Below, piece after piece: positions 40,901 through 49,000 of a stretch of 64,000 nt of DNA. The notes below the pieces were generated by a model. That model had not been told where the DNA came from. It was given only the letters and a program-made list of their open reading frames with translations, and did no database searches. Positions within the stretch are counted from its first letter, which is position 1. Each line of letters starts with the position of its first letter. The position numbers and the translations under genes were made by a program. The stretch is from assembly GCA_946482515.1 (NCBI GenBank), contig CAMLRS010000001.1, positions 503,474 to 567,473 on the forward strand. Reading direction: 5' to 3'. The stretch is from an uncultured Flavobacteriales bacterium. GTDB taxonomy: Bacteria > Bacteroidota > Bacteroidia > Flavobacteriales > Crocinitomicaceae.

Positions 40901-41484
40901 CCCTGGGAGTCGATGCGATTGTACTTCCTTTTACGCCAAAAGATGGACAGAAACAGCTCGTTGCCTATCTGAGGGGCATTCCTGAAAACGCGGTGCCTGA
41001 GCTAAAACAGCAGCTCAGAGGTCGCCTGCCGGAATTCATGATCCCTTCCTATTTTATTCCTGTGGAAGCTTTTAGCAGCACGCCGAACGGAAAGATCGAT
41101 AAAAGAGCCTTACCGGCCCCCGACCAAGTGTTTCAGGTGTCGGGGAATACCTACATAGCTGCTGAAGACGGCATCCAGCAACTGCTGGTAAACATCTGGT
41201 CCGAGGTGCTCGGAAGGGATGCTTCCGGTATCAGTATACTCGATAATTTCTTTGAAATCGGCGGCGATTCGATCAGGATCCTGAAAGTCTTGCACCGATT
41301 AAGAGAAGAAGGCGTGCAGGATATTTCCGTGGCCATCTTGTTCCAGTATCCATCCATTGAAAAATTGGGGATTTATCTGAACGACCTTTCCAACGGCCAA
41401 CAACAAACAGAAGAATTAAACTTTGAATCCAGGGAAACCCTGATGGATTCCATGCAATTATTATTAGGAGAAGACGATGAATAG
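31939..41484 (+). CDS. NRPS: docking-C-A(Ile/Val)-PCP-C-A(Ser)-PCP-C-A(Lys/Orn-like)-PCP
   Basis: 3181 residues. Residues 1-60 are a TubC-type docking domain. Module 1: C (HHIISDG ~192), A (~645; pocket D-G-F-F-L-G-V-T-F, Ile/Val type), PCP (Ser ~1033). Module 2: C (HHIISDG ~1211), A (~1665; pocket D-V-W-H-I-S-L-I-D, the standard Ser code), PCP (LGGDSIK, Ser ~2057). Module 3: C (HHAILDG ~2275), A (~2727; pocket D-V-E-S-I-G-T-V-C, close to the Lys code DAESIGSVC), PCP (IGGDSIR, Ser ~3111). The third C begins IEDIYPMSAIEKGMVF, like domains taking D- or modified donors, although no E domain follows Ser. There is no TE. The end overlaps the PKS start by 8 bp, so the chain passes to the ketosynthase. 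Codes were read by eye and matched from memory. Confidence 0.95.
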   Translation: MKFDQLMTLLREKQIRVSLHNDNLKIAAEQAALTPDVIEALKAHKPELIKQLRQLEQSQSGSGIPAAEEKPFYQTTPTQRRLFFLWLLDPESTGYNMTFRMKLPENMASDQIEQYLQQLIARHEILRTTFHLEDEQPVQKIHPHMAFSVEQYEAGQQPEAFIRPFDLNKDVLIRAAVVVAGTTPGELIIDMHHIISDGISGKLLLQEFQQLCQNESLPPVTCRYRDYAEWLYSEEQQQRIRQQELYWLNQFSELPLVPDFPLDKDRPVMRDLNGNSVLFLLSGDDYAQLKQVASESETTLFMCLLSVVSIWISKLTGNEDFVIGTPVSGRTHKDTSDIVGLFINTLAVRTQPAGTKQFHDFLLETRQKTVEMLENQEYPFESLIEQLGVAHDSSRNPLFDVLYSLQQFPGNAPDGILTGTHIPGQAKADLTVEISAFDDQLLFNISYATSLYQPESINRFIGYLETLLRTVTNGTTTEISSLTVLSPEEITKQLSGFNQSETDFPHDQSIGELFLEWVGKTPDALALVANGKSYSYREANAEVNRLANFLSRRKGVHSGDRVAIQLERNEWYPLVLLAILKLGSSYVPLDIAFPLERTDNILKQAACTCCFDAEMLAEYFAARTSVSAEEPLQTATPESTAYIMFTSGSTGTPKGVVVAHRAVVRLVKNTNYVQLSPGEAVLGLSNFAFDGSVFDLFMPLLNGGTTVVAPKDIFLDMRAFGQLIDEHAVKAFFVTTALFNNLVEEEPTALADVNYVLFGGEQVSVKHVSRFLELYPEVNLQHVYGPTENTTFSTYYPIRERFNGQKTVPIGMPIANSSCYILDKYGQLMPQGAIGEIYVGGAGLAKGYLDNASLTAEKFIDHPFLSSGKLYRTGDTGKWTPEGAIVFAGRVDHQVKIRGHRIEPGEIEQVLLAHKEVDEAIVVTHDHPSGEKVLVAYYTHVAPVSDSALKQYLRDYLPEYMVPGYIICLDNMPLNTNGKIDRSALVFPEYDGEKTSEQPANEIEQQLLRWWQDLLSRQDIGTRDSFFELGGHSLKLMKLLSRIEETFKVKIPVADLYRSPDIQHMAQLIRECSFQKHIPVKQADQKEYYPLTPAQQRLFLLQKLDPESLAYHIPLSVPLSGLTDEKTLEKVLKELINRHETLRTSFHLIDDQPVQKIHPAVDFRLETIEGNPAEISKQFIRPFDLAAAPLCRGAIIKDRDTGKASLLLDMHHIISDGYSQEILTHEFRMLAEGNELPPVAVQYRDYAEWLNIPEVAEKINQQEAYWLNVFGDEIPVLELPADFARPAIIDTNGKSVSIPLDEHIFGAFSNWCVANSLTHYMGFASVVTVLLSRLSGSEDIVIGSPVAGRGHKDLEQLVGVLINTVVLRNQPLATKKVKDYIREVKNTVLDAFNHQEYPFEQLVEKTLTYRDQSRNPLFDVMLVVQNQSSMVIDPASHGIHQENQQAKVDLTIEVIEEGQTASLGITYASSLFKPETIDRFLAYLKTLLDIFPTSMESSISELQLLGEEEKVFLLEELNTTGNAFPDDQTLAQLFEGIVSAMPNETAIVFENSTFTFSEADRVSSQLARYLTQYHQVGRGHIVAIKLERSEWLPLSMLAILKCGAAYLPIAPDYPEDRIRYMEENSRCQVTIDNDLLESFLNSKDTLSAEPVLSPAQPDDLAYVLYTSGSTGNPKGCMLNHRGVVNRIDWMWHAFGFKQGETVLQKTTFTFDVSVWEFFLPLCWGNKMVICTAEDIQSPVRLSQLIRQHRINTLHFVPSMFTAFVQELGHSGAGNLESLCRVITSGEALSAIDVNKWYELSSVPIHNLYGPTEASIDVSYYTAEKGDLEIPIGKPIWNTQLYVLGKQLELLPFGVAGEICIGGIGLARGYLNNEELTAEKFVENPHIPGTRIYRTGDIGKWRSDRQLMYLNRSDNQVKIRGYRIELGEIETALRSLQTISEAVVTVRKNEQGESILTAYVTANEDLNVRDLRNDLLKSLPDYMIPAVFLRIERLPLTPNGKLDRKAVPAMIAETVQTGVEYAEPRNDFEKTIAGIWCSALARDQISIHDRFFELGGDSIKILRLAGIIRNETGYDIPLRELYAHDSIAALSEYVSANSAALSDSTKNLHARIAETAASFDTLKERLLSSGKLTNAGNIEDIYPMSAIEKGMVFESVADPTAGVYHDQAFYRRSFPKFDFDLFLLALKKMVNKHPILRTGYNLVDFEEEVHLIYREIELPVDYFDLSDLSGQAQLDHIKQFLADERSNPFDTAKAPLWRMTLFQMDSQTIGFAWQFHHAILDGWSNATLITELNNCYVSLIQQPDYQLPALTADYKDFIIRSVINRSDENLLQFWKQELAAYSKPELFTETVIHEDFLFQLPAAQLEKLEQSASSLGVSVKTVAFSAYLKMLGLLVTDDELVVGMVTNTRPAVEDGANILGCFLNTIPVRIALNDHRTTGDFVQTVHQKLNDIRDKEHLEFFDIVKLMGEQSGHGAPFFDTLFNYVDFHVFDELDTSGNTTSTEQGDSLDWEMTNTYLDFSINKTGGAFRISMTLNRQLRAGLSTQRLGELFLRILTFMTADPEHTFSEMDLLTEEEHQLLNDFNATDRADANGSVLELFKRQLQQTPDAIILQANDRQVSYEELDRLSTKIARFLVTNYQLGSGRYAGIQLPRSEKTVAVMLAVLKTGGAYIPIDVNYPEDRISYMIENSQCQVVIDDTLLTGILNSQDNEEELVADIRPADTAYVIYTSGSTGKPKGVEVSHAALLDYCQTVKNTFQLTEADTVLHQASISFDVSVEEIYPALIAGCRLLIAPDGTNDIEVLMQLIEREKVTFVSTTPLVISELNRYPEQFSHLRVLISGGDELRTMYCDQLVDRLQLYNTYGPTEATVCATYHRVIASEEAPLIGSPIPNHRIYILGRDGELLPPGVIGQLCIGGAGVAKGYLNNAALTSEKFIASPFVDGERIYLTGDLGRWLPDGRIAFAGRMDEQLKIRGYRIEPGEIEAAFLSLGVDAIVLPFTPKDGQKQLVAYLRGIPENAVPELKQQLRGRLPEFMIPSYFIPVEAFSSTPNGKIDKRALPAPDQVFQVSGNTYIAAEDGIQQLLVNIWSEVLGRDASGISILDNFFEIGGDSIRILKVLHRLREEGVQDISVAILFQYPSIEKLGIYLNDLSNGQQQTEELNFESRETLMDSMQLLLGEDDE

Positions 41485-44400
41485 ACAAAGTGAATTAGCA
41501 GGATTAGAAGTCGCTGTGATCGGTATGTCGGGCAAGTTCCCGGGAGCATCTGACCTGGAACAATTTTGGGAAAACCTTAAAACGGGAAAAGAATCTATTC
41601 GCTTCTTTACGGAAGAAGAGCTGAAAGCACCGGATGTCAACCGAACGCTGACAGAATCGCCGGCATTTGTTCCGTGCAAGGGAGGTATGCTCGAAGAGAA
41701 AGACCTGTTCGATGCAGGTTTCTTCCGCTATTCTTCCGATGAAGCGGAGCTCCTTTCACCTCAAACGCGGCTCTTTCACGAATGCGTTTGGAATGCCCTC
41801 GAAGATGCGGGATTCAATGCTCGTAATCACGATGCTCCGATCGGACTTTATGCCGGTGCATCGTCCGGTTTTAACTGGGAGATCATGTCGAAGCTGTTTG
41901 CCGACAAATTCAATGTGAGCGGCTTCATTTCGACCATTCTGAGTGGCCGGGAATTTCTGTGTTCACAGACTTCCTATAAACTGAACCTGAAAGGGCCAAG
42001 CGTCAACATACAAACCGCCTGTTCCACTTCCCTTACGGCCATTCATACGGCCTGTCGTGCGCTCTATACGGGAGAATGTCAAGTAGCCGTAGCAGGAGGC
42101 GTTTCCCTTTCACTGGACGGGAATGGCTACTTGTACGAAGAAGGAATGATTGCCTCCAAAGACGGCCACGTGAGAGCGTTCGATAAAGATGCTTCAGGAG
42201 TGGTCAACGGGGAAGGCGTTGGAGTGGTCGTACTGAAACTGCTGAAGCGCGCACTCAAGGATGGAGATAACATCCATGCCGTTATCCGCGGAAGCTACGC
42301 CAATAATGACGGCGATGATAAAGTCGGGTACACCGCACCGGGAGTGGATGGTCAGTACCGGGCCATTGCTTCGGCATTGAAAATGGCCAGCCTGCCGGTG
42401 GATAGCATAGGGTATGTGGAAACACATGGTACGGCCACCAGGCTTGGAGATGTGACCGAAATTGAGGCGCTGAAAAAGGCATTTGCAACTGCCAAGCGCA
42501 ATTATTGCGCCTTGGGATCCGTAAAAACCAATATCGGGCACCTCGACGCCGCGGCGGGAATCGCCGGATTTCTGAAGACCGTTCTTGCACTCAAATACCA
42601 GGCTATTCCGCCCAGTCTGCATTTCAAAGAAGCAAACCCGGCCATCGATTTCGTGAACAGCCCGTTCTTTGTGAACGCGCAATTACGTGAATGGCAGGCA
42701 ACGGAGTTTCCACGCCGGGCCGGAATCAGCTCTTTCGGTATTGGCGGAACGAACGTGCATGTTGTCGTAGAGGAATTTACTGACGACCAAAAACAGCGCC
42801 CGGGCAAAGAGGATCAATTGCTGATCCTTTCTGCAAAAACGGAAAAAGCCCTGGACGCTATGACCCAAAACCTGGCTGCATTTCTCACGAAAAATCCGGA
42901 TCTGCCGCTTGCTGATGTAGCGTGGACCCTGATGAAAGGTCGCCAGCCATTCAATTACAGAAGAAAATTGCTGTGCAGCAGCGTGGAAGAAGCCGCAGCA
43001 GTGCTATCCGACCCTTCGAACAGGAAAATTGCTTCTGACAGGGTACTTGGCGATCAGAAAAGAGTCGTTTTCCTGCTCTCAGGAATGGGCTCTCAATATT
43101 TCGGGATGTGCCGGGATTTGTACCTGTGCGAACCCGTTTTCCGGGAGGCAACAGATGCGTGTTTCGGGATCATACGGCAATTGAGTGGCCTGGACCTGAA
43201 AACCATATTGTTTGATGAGCCGCTGGCCACAGCAGCTGAATATCACCGGATGGATATCGGCCAGTATATGATCTTTGTGGTTGAGTACGCCCTGGCAGTA
43301 TTCCTCCGATCGCTTGGCATCCAGCCACGGGCTATGATCGGTTACAGCTTGGGGGAATATGTGGCAGCCTGTCTTGCCGGCGTTTTTCCGCTGGAAGATG
43401 CACTGGCGATCATTCACAAAAGAGCGGTAGTAATCAACGAGCTGCCAGCAGGAGCCATGTTAAGTGTGCCGATGACCGCCGAAGAAATCAAACCGCATCT
43501 GAACGATTCGGTTCACCTGGCTATCGACAACGGCCCGTCATGTGTACTGGCAGGAAGTGAAGAAACGATCACCGCACTGGAAGAAGCATTCCGGAACCAA
43601 CGGGTCATGGCTTTCAGAATGGCCGCAACAAAAGCCATGCACACCCCTTTGATGAACCCGGCGAAGGAAGCCTTTGCCGCATTCGTTGCCACCATCACCT
43701 TGAATAAACCGACCATCCCTTTCATTTCAAATATAAGCGGTACCTGGATTTCAGACACTCAGGCCACCAATCCTGAATACTGGGCCGACCATATGTGCCA
43801 GACGGTAGCTTTTTCAGAAGGACTGGACAAGCTAATACAGGGCAAAGACCAGATTTTCATTGAAATAGGCCCCGGAACAGATATCTCTAATCTTGTGAAT
43901 CGTCAGCTGGAACAGGCCGGTGTTACTGAGCGTTCCATCAACCTCGTGCGACCTGAAGCAAACAAGGTCAACGATTACAAATACTTCCTCAATCGACTGG
44001 GACAGCTCTGGCTCCGCGGATTGCAGGTAAACTGGATACCCTTGTTTGCCAACGAAGAACGCCGGAAGGTGGCACTGCCTACCTATCCTTTTGAGCGGAT
44101 CCGTTTTGATAAGCTGCCTGCGATGTACCAATCGGGAAATCTGCCTTTCCTGACGAATGCTGTCCTGGAACAAAAAGACTGGTTTTACCTTCCTGCCTGG
44201 AAACGGGCCGCAACCCTGTCTTTCCAACCTAAGCCATCGGAAACGCTGGGGAACATCCTGTTGCTGGCTTCATCTGAAAACGCAGCTGTCGAGGCATTTT
44301 GCAATTCAGCTTTGGCAGAACAGGTGAAAGTCGTTACGCATGGCTTTGACTTCCAGCAATCGGAAAATGACCGTTTTATTCTGGATCTGAGCAATCAGCA

Positions 44401-46042
44401 GCACTACGAGCAATTGTTCAGAGTATTGCAAAGCGAAAACTGGCTCCCTGATCGCATCGTCTGTCTGACCGGTTTAACGCCTTCCGAAGAAGCCATTTCC
44501 CCGGAAATCCTTATTCAGAACGGCTATTACAGTTTGCTGGGAATGGCACAATCACTGGCTACAACCAACCTGGATACGGTTTTACCGATCGATGTGATTG
44601 CTAACGGTCTGGCCGAGATTAACGGCACAGAAATCCTGTTGCCCGAAAAAGCTGTCTTGCTGGGTCCGGTGAAAGTGATCCCGCAGGAGCTGGGTCAGCT
44701 GGCCTGCCGCTTGATCGATATCGAAGCAACCGGAGACTATTGGAACAACTTACCGGAAATGCTGATCGGGTTGAACCGGGAGCTTCCTGCGGAACCTGTT
44801 GTTGCGGTGAGAGGAAAATTTGCCTGGACACCTGATTTCTGCCGCAGGGACGTACAAACAATCGATGCCGGCAATCAGCCGCGTCTGAGACAAAACGGCA
44901 CCTATCTCCTTACCGGAGGACTCGGCGGCATCGCATTGGAAATCGCACATTTCCTGGCTAAAAATTACGCAGCCACCATCGTTCTGCTCGCCCGGACACC
45001 ATTACCCGACCGCGAACAGTGGGATCGCTTATTGCAGGAAAACAACCCGGCAGAAGATCTTACAGCAGAGCGTATCCATCGCATACGCGAAATAGAAAAA
45101 GCAGGTGGAAAAGCCTGCATCATCGAGGCCGATCTTTCAGATGAAGAACAGGTGATGGTGGCTGTTGCCAAGGCTGGGGCACTATTCGGTCCTATTCATG
45201 GCGTGCTGCATACAGCTACCACACCGGATGGAGCGTTAATTGCCGTTCGCGATAAAAAAGCCTCTGATGCCTTATTCGCCACCAAGATTTTTGGAACACG
45301 CTTCCTTGAAAAAGCACTGGTGAATGAACAGCCGGATTTCATTATGCTATTCTCCAGCCTGAGCTCCGTTCTTGGAGGTTTTGGCCAGGTAGGATACACT
45401 TCTGCCAATGCCTACCTGGATGCTTATGCACAGCAGCTGGCTCGCACAAAAGACTGCTTTGCGGTGGCTGTAAACTGGGACCGGTGGAGAGGAACCGGAA
45501 TTGCCCGGATCGGCGAAAAACGCCATTTCGAGCTGGCACAGGAAGAGCTGGCAGGCGGAATGCGCATAGATGAAGCTCTCCAATGTTTTGAGCAAATACT
45601 TCGTTTGCCCGATTCCGTCAGTCAGGTGGCTATTTCCCAGATGGACCTGTGGAAAGAATACCTCAACAGCACACAGGGAAAAGCATTTGAAATCGATGAG
45701 CAAAATCTCGTGGATACCGTCGACGAAACAGAACGCATTCAACGGCCGGACCTTTCGACCGATTACGAAGCTCCTGCCAATGAAACCGAAACACAGCTTA
45801 CGGCCATCTGGACGGCATTTTTCGGTATAAAGGAAATTGGCGTAAACGACAACTTCTTTGAACTTGGCGGCGATTCGCTGAAAGGAATGGTGCTACTGAA
45901 GCGCGTCCGCAAGGAGCTGAATATCGAATTCAGCATCAAAGAATTGTTCTTAAACCCGACCATTCGCGGTCTGTCAGATGAAACCATAAAACTGAAACAA
46001 CTGTTGGAAAAAAAGAAACGCTCCTCTTCCATAACCATTTAA
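41477..46042 (+). CDS. Type I PKS module KS-AT-KR-ACP
   Basis: 1521 residues. KS (~10-430) has the active Cys in TACSTS (~182) and His in ETHGTATRLGD and KTNIGH. AT (~540-830) has GYSLGE (Ser ~624), with Tyr where most ATs have His. The specificity loop reads KAMHTPLM, neither the HAFH of malonyl ATs nor the YASH of methylmalonyl ATs. KR (~1140-1330) has LTGGLGGIA, an FSSLSS serine and GYTSAN (Tyr ~1307). The D in ATTPDGAL and lack of the A-type Trp hint at a B-type KR. ACP has LGGDSLK (Ser ~1467). There is no DH, ER or TE. It extends the peptidyl chain by one ketide reduced to a hydroxyl. With the ACP-linked extender cassette in the same cluster, hydroxymalonyl-ACP is the likely substrate, giving a vicinal diol-type end group. 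Confidence 0.93.
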   Translation: MNRQSELAGLEVAVIGMSGKFPGASDLEQFWENLKTGKESIRFFTEEELKAPDVNRTLTESPAFVPCKGGMLEEKDLFDAGFFRYSSDEAELLSPQTRLFHECVWNALEDAGFNARNHDAPIGLYAGASSGFNWEIMSKLFADKFNVSGFISTILSGREFLCSQTSYKLNLKGPSVNIQTACSTSLTAIHTACRALYTGECQVAVAGGVSLSLDGNGYLYEEGMIASKDGHVRAFDKDASGVVNGEGVGVVVLKLLKRALKDGDNIHAVIRGSYANNDGDDKVGYTAPGVDGQYRAIASALKMASLPVDSIGYVETHGTATRLGDVTEIEALKKAFATAKRNYCALGSVKTNIGHLDAAAGIAGFLKTVLALKYQAIPPSLHFKEANPAIDFVNSPFFVNAQLREWQATEFPRRAGISSFGIGGTNVHVVVEEFTDDQKQRPGKEDQLLILSAKTEKALDAMTQNLAAFLTKNPDLPLADVAWTLMKGRQPFNYRRKLLCSSVEEAAAVLSDPSNRKIASDRVLGDQKRVVFLLSGMGSQYFGMCRDLYLCEPVFREATDACFGIIRQLSGLDLKTILFDEPLATAAEYHRMDIGQYMIFVVEYALAVFLRSLGIQPRAMIGYSLGEYVAACLAGVFPLEDALAIIHKRAVVINELPAGAMLSVPMTAEEIKPHLNDSVHLAIDNGPSCVLAGSEETITALEEAFRNQRVMAFRMAATKAMHTPLMNPAKEAFAAFVATITLNKPTIPFISNISGTWISDTQATNPEYWADHMCQTVAFSEGLDKLIQGKDQIFIEIGPGTDISNLVNRQLEQAGVTERSINLVRPEANKVNDYKYFLNRLGQLWLRGLQVNWIPLFANEERRKVALPTYPFERIRFDKLPAMYQSGNLPFLTNAVLEQKDWFYLPAWKRAATLSFQPKPSETLGNILLLASSENAAVEAFCNSALAEQVKVVTHGFDFQQSENDRFILDLSNQQHYEQLFRVLQSENWLPDRIVCLTGLTPSEEAISPEILIQNGYYSLLGMAQSLATTNLDTVLPIDVIANGLAEINGTEILLPEKAVLLGPVKVIPQELGQLACRLIDIEATGDYWNNLPEMLIGLNRELPAEPVVAVRGKFAWTPDFCRRDVQTIDAGNQPRLRQNGTYLLTGGLGGIALEIAHFLAKNYAATIVLLARTPLPDREQWDRLLQENNPAEDLTAERIHRIREIEKAGGKACIIEADLSDEEQVMVAVAKAGALFGPIHGVLHTATTPDGALIAVRDKKASDALFATKIFGTRFLEKALVNEQPDFIMLFSSLSSVLGGFGQVGYTSANAYLDAYAQQLARTKDCFAVAVNWDRWRGTGIARIGEKRHFELAQEELAGGMRIDEALQCFEQILRLPDSVSQVAISQMDLWKEYLNSTQGKAFEIDEQNLVDTVDETERIQRPDLSTDYEAPANETETQLTAIWTAFFGIKEIGVNDNFFELGGDSLKGMVLLKRVRKELNIEFSIKELFLNPTIRGLSDETIKLKQLLEKKKRSSSITI

Positions 46043-46048
46043 CGCACA

Positions 46049-49000
46049 ATGAAAAGCATTAGAACAAAACGTTTACTGAAGCAAACAACCTGTGCGCTTT
46101 TGATGGTTGCAGGATTTTCTGCCACGGCCTCCGGACAACAAACTATCAATGAGACTGTCTTAAAATCAGACATTCAGGTGTTCATGAAACAGGGAGCTAT
46201 TCCCGGTGTTTCCGCGGCCATCATCGATCATGGAAAAGTGACCTTTCTGAACATCGGATACGCCGATAAAGCAACAAACCGCCGGACAGCCTTGTCTACG
46301 CAATATGAGATCGGCTCGTGCAGTAAAGCCTTTACAGCATTGGCCATCCTTCACTTGCAGCAAAAGGGTAAAATCCGGCTGGAAGATCCCGTATCGGATT
46401 ACCTTCCGTGGTTTCGCCCCAGGTACAAAAACCACCCTTATGACATCAGCCTGCAGCAACTACTGAATCACACGAGCGGTATTGCTTTCAGCAGCATTTC
46501 AGATCTCGAAGCCGGAAACAGCGCCGATGCGCTGGAACAAACGGTAAGAAAATTGCTGAAATCCGGATTAACGCGTCCTCCGGGCCAGGCTTTCGAGTAT
46601 GCCACGCTGAATTACGATGTGTTGGGACTGGTCATTTCCAGGGTTTCCGGGATGACATATGAAGACTTCATGCGGCAGGAGGTATTTGCCCCGATGCACC
46701 TGTCTGCAACCACGGTTGGACCACAGGATGCCGGTCAGATGGCGCGTGGATACAAAACCGGATTTTTCTCGGCACAGGCCTTCGAAGCGCCTTATTTCAG
46801 AGGAAATGCACCGGCTGGTTACATTGTGTCCGATATCCGGGATATGTCCCGATGGTTGGGGATCCAAATGGGCACAACCCTTTCGCCTTTTGATTCGCTC
46901 GCAGTACAGTCTCAGCAACCGGATATGCACCTTGAACCCGGAAATGGCTTTTTGTATGCCGCCGGGTGGAAAGTAAATCCCTTCGGCGACAAACGGATTT
47001 TTCACGAAGGCAACAACCCCAATTTCTCTGCGCACATGCTTTTCAGCAGAGACAAACAAGTGGGAGTTGTGGTTCTGGCGAATTCCAACAGCACGAATAC
47101 GGCCGTCATAGCAGAATACCTGTATCGAAAATACACCCACGCTGAAACGGCATCATTGGAGGGAGAAGGGAATAGTCCCGATTCCTTTGCCAGCGTTCTG
47201 CTGATCGTTTTGCTAGTCTATTCGCTGCTGATAATCGGATTAATGGTTCGCAAATTCCTCCGGAAATCGGCAGGCAGGTCGTTCAAGCCGGGCGGAATCC
47301 TCCGCTTCTTCCTGGCGTTGCTGGCCGGAGTCCCTTACATTGCCGGCGTATGGCTCTTACCGGATGCATTACTCGGTTTCTCCTGGGAATCCATCTTTCT
47401 TTGGGGACCGTCCAGCCTGTATTACGTAGTTTGGGGTGTGGTTGCAGCAACGGCTGTTACCTATCTGTATTACCTGACGACACTCATTTTCCCCTCAAAC
47501 AATACGTACCGCAACACCATTCCCGTCATTGTACTGCTCAGTATTATTTCGGGGCTTGCCAATACGATCGTACTGTTCATCATCACATCTGCTTTTTACA
47601 GCACCGTTTCGTTATACTACCTGCTATTCTATTTTGCCTTGTCCTACGGATTGTATGTGATCGGCATGAAGATTTCGCAGTCCAAGCTGATCCGGTTAAC
47701 CAACGAGCTGACTTTCGACATCCGGCATTTCCTGATCGGAAAAATAATGCGGACATCCTTCCAGCGATTTGAGCAGATTACGGATGGTAAACTGCTGTCT
47801 ACACTGAACAACGACACCAGTGTCATTGCCAATTCGGCTAACGTGCTGATTTCCTTTATTTCGAATTTTGTGACCATCGTTTCCGCGATTATCTACATGA
47901 CGACCATTTCACCGCTGTCGACACTGGTTATCGTGATTGTGGTGTTCCTGCTGGTGTGGTACTATTTCTGGGTATCTGCAAGGGCGCGGGTCTTTGTGGA
48001 AAATTCCAGAACGGTCATCAACAACTATATGAGCCTGCTCAACAACCTTGTTTACGGATTCAAGGAATTGAGCATCCACACCAACAGAAAGGCGGATTTT
48101 AAACATGATTTTGTGGACGTCAGCGAGCAATTCCGGGACGCGAGCACCCAGGCATCCATCAAGTTTCTGAACACGACGATCATCGGAAACTCATTTATTA
48201 TTATCGTTTTGGGAATCCTGAGCATTGTCATTCCAAGATTATCGCTCGATATCAATATCGTGAGCCTGATCAGTTTCGTCATGGTGCTCCTTTACCTCAT
48301 CGGTCCGATCAATATGGTGATGTCAACCATTCAATCGCTTACATCTATCCGCGTTTCCTGGGACAGGATCGTAGGGATGATCGCCGAAGTTTCGGGCAAA
48401 AAAGAGGAAAAAACACCGTTCTGGGATATCCTTCGTTCCCTTCAGTCAAAGGATACCGAAGGAGAACACATTCCCGACTACCATGCACTAAAGCAATTCC
48501 GACAGCTGAAAGCAGACCAGCTGGCATTTGTCTATGGAAAGGATAATCCAGACGGGCAGTCAACGGAAACATTCGGATTCGGACCGGTCGATCTGACCAT
48601 CAACGCCGGCGAAATTGTGTTCATCATTGGCGGAAACGGAAGCGGGAAATCCACTTTTGTAAAATTGCTGACAGGCTTGTACGTTCCCGATGGCGGAGGA
48701 ATTGCCATTAACGGAGAGCGGGTCGAACGAGAACAGCTGGGAGAATACTTCTCCGTCGTTTTCAGTGGCGATTATCACTTTAAAAAATTGTTCGGTATCC
48801 CGCTGACAGACCGTGAACAGGAAATAGAACAGCTCATCTCCAAAATGCACCTGGAAGAGAAAGTCAGCATTGAAAATCAGGAATTTTCAACCATTGATCT
48901 TTCGGGCGGACAGCGTAAACGCCTGGCCTTGCTCAAATGTTACCTGGAAGACCGGCCTGTTTTCGTGTTTGATGAATTTGCAGCAGATCAGGACCCTGAG

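Noticed and set aside
41477..46042. DH, ER or TE domain in the PKS
   Set aside because: Only KS, AT, KR and ACP motifs are visible, and the C-terminus ends ~55 residues after the ACP serine.
46049..47230. True class C beta-lactamase or resistance gene
   Set aside because: It is fused to membrane helices and an ABC exporter, reads YAT in place of YxN, and lies in a biosynthetic operon.
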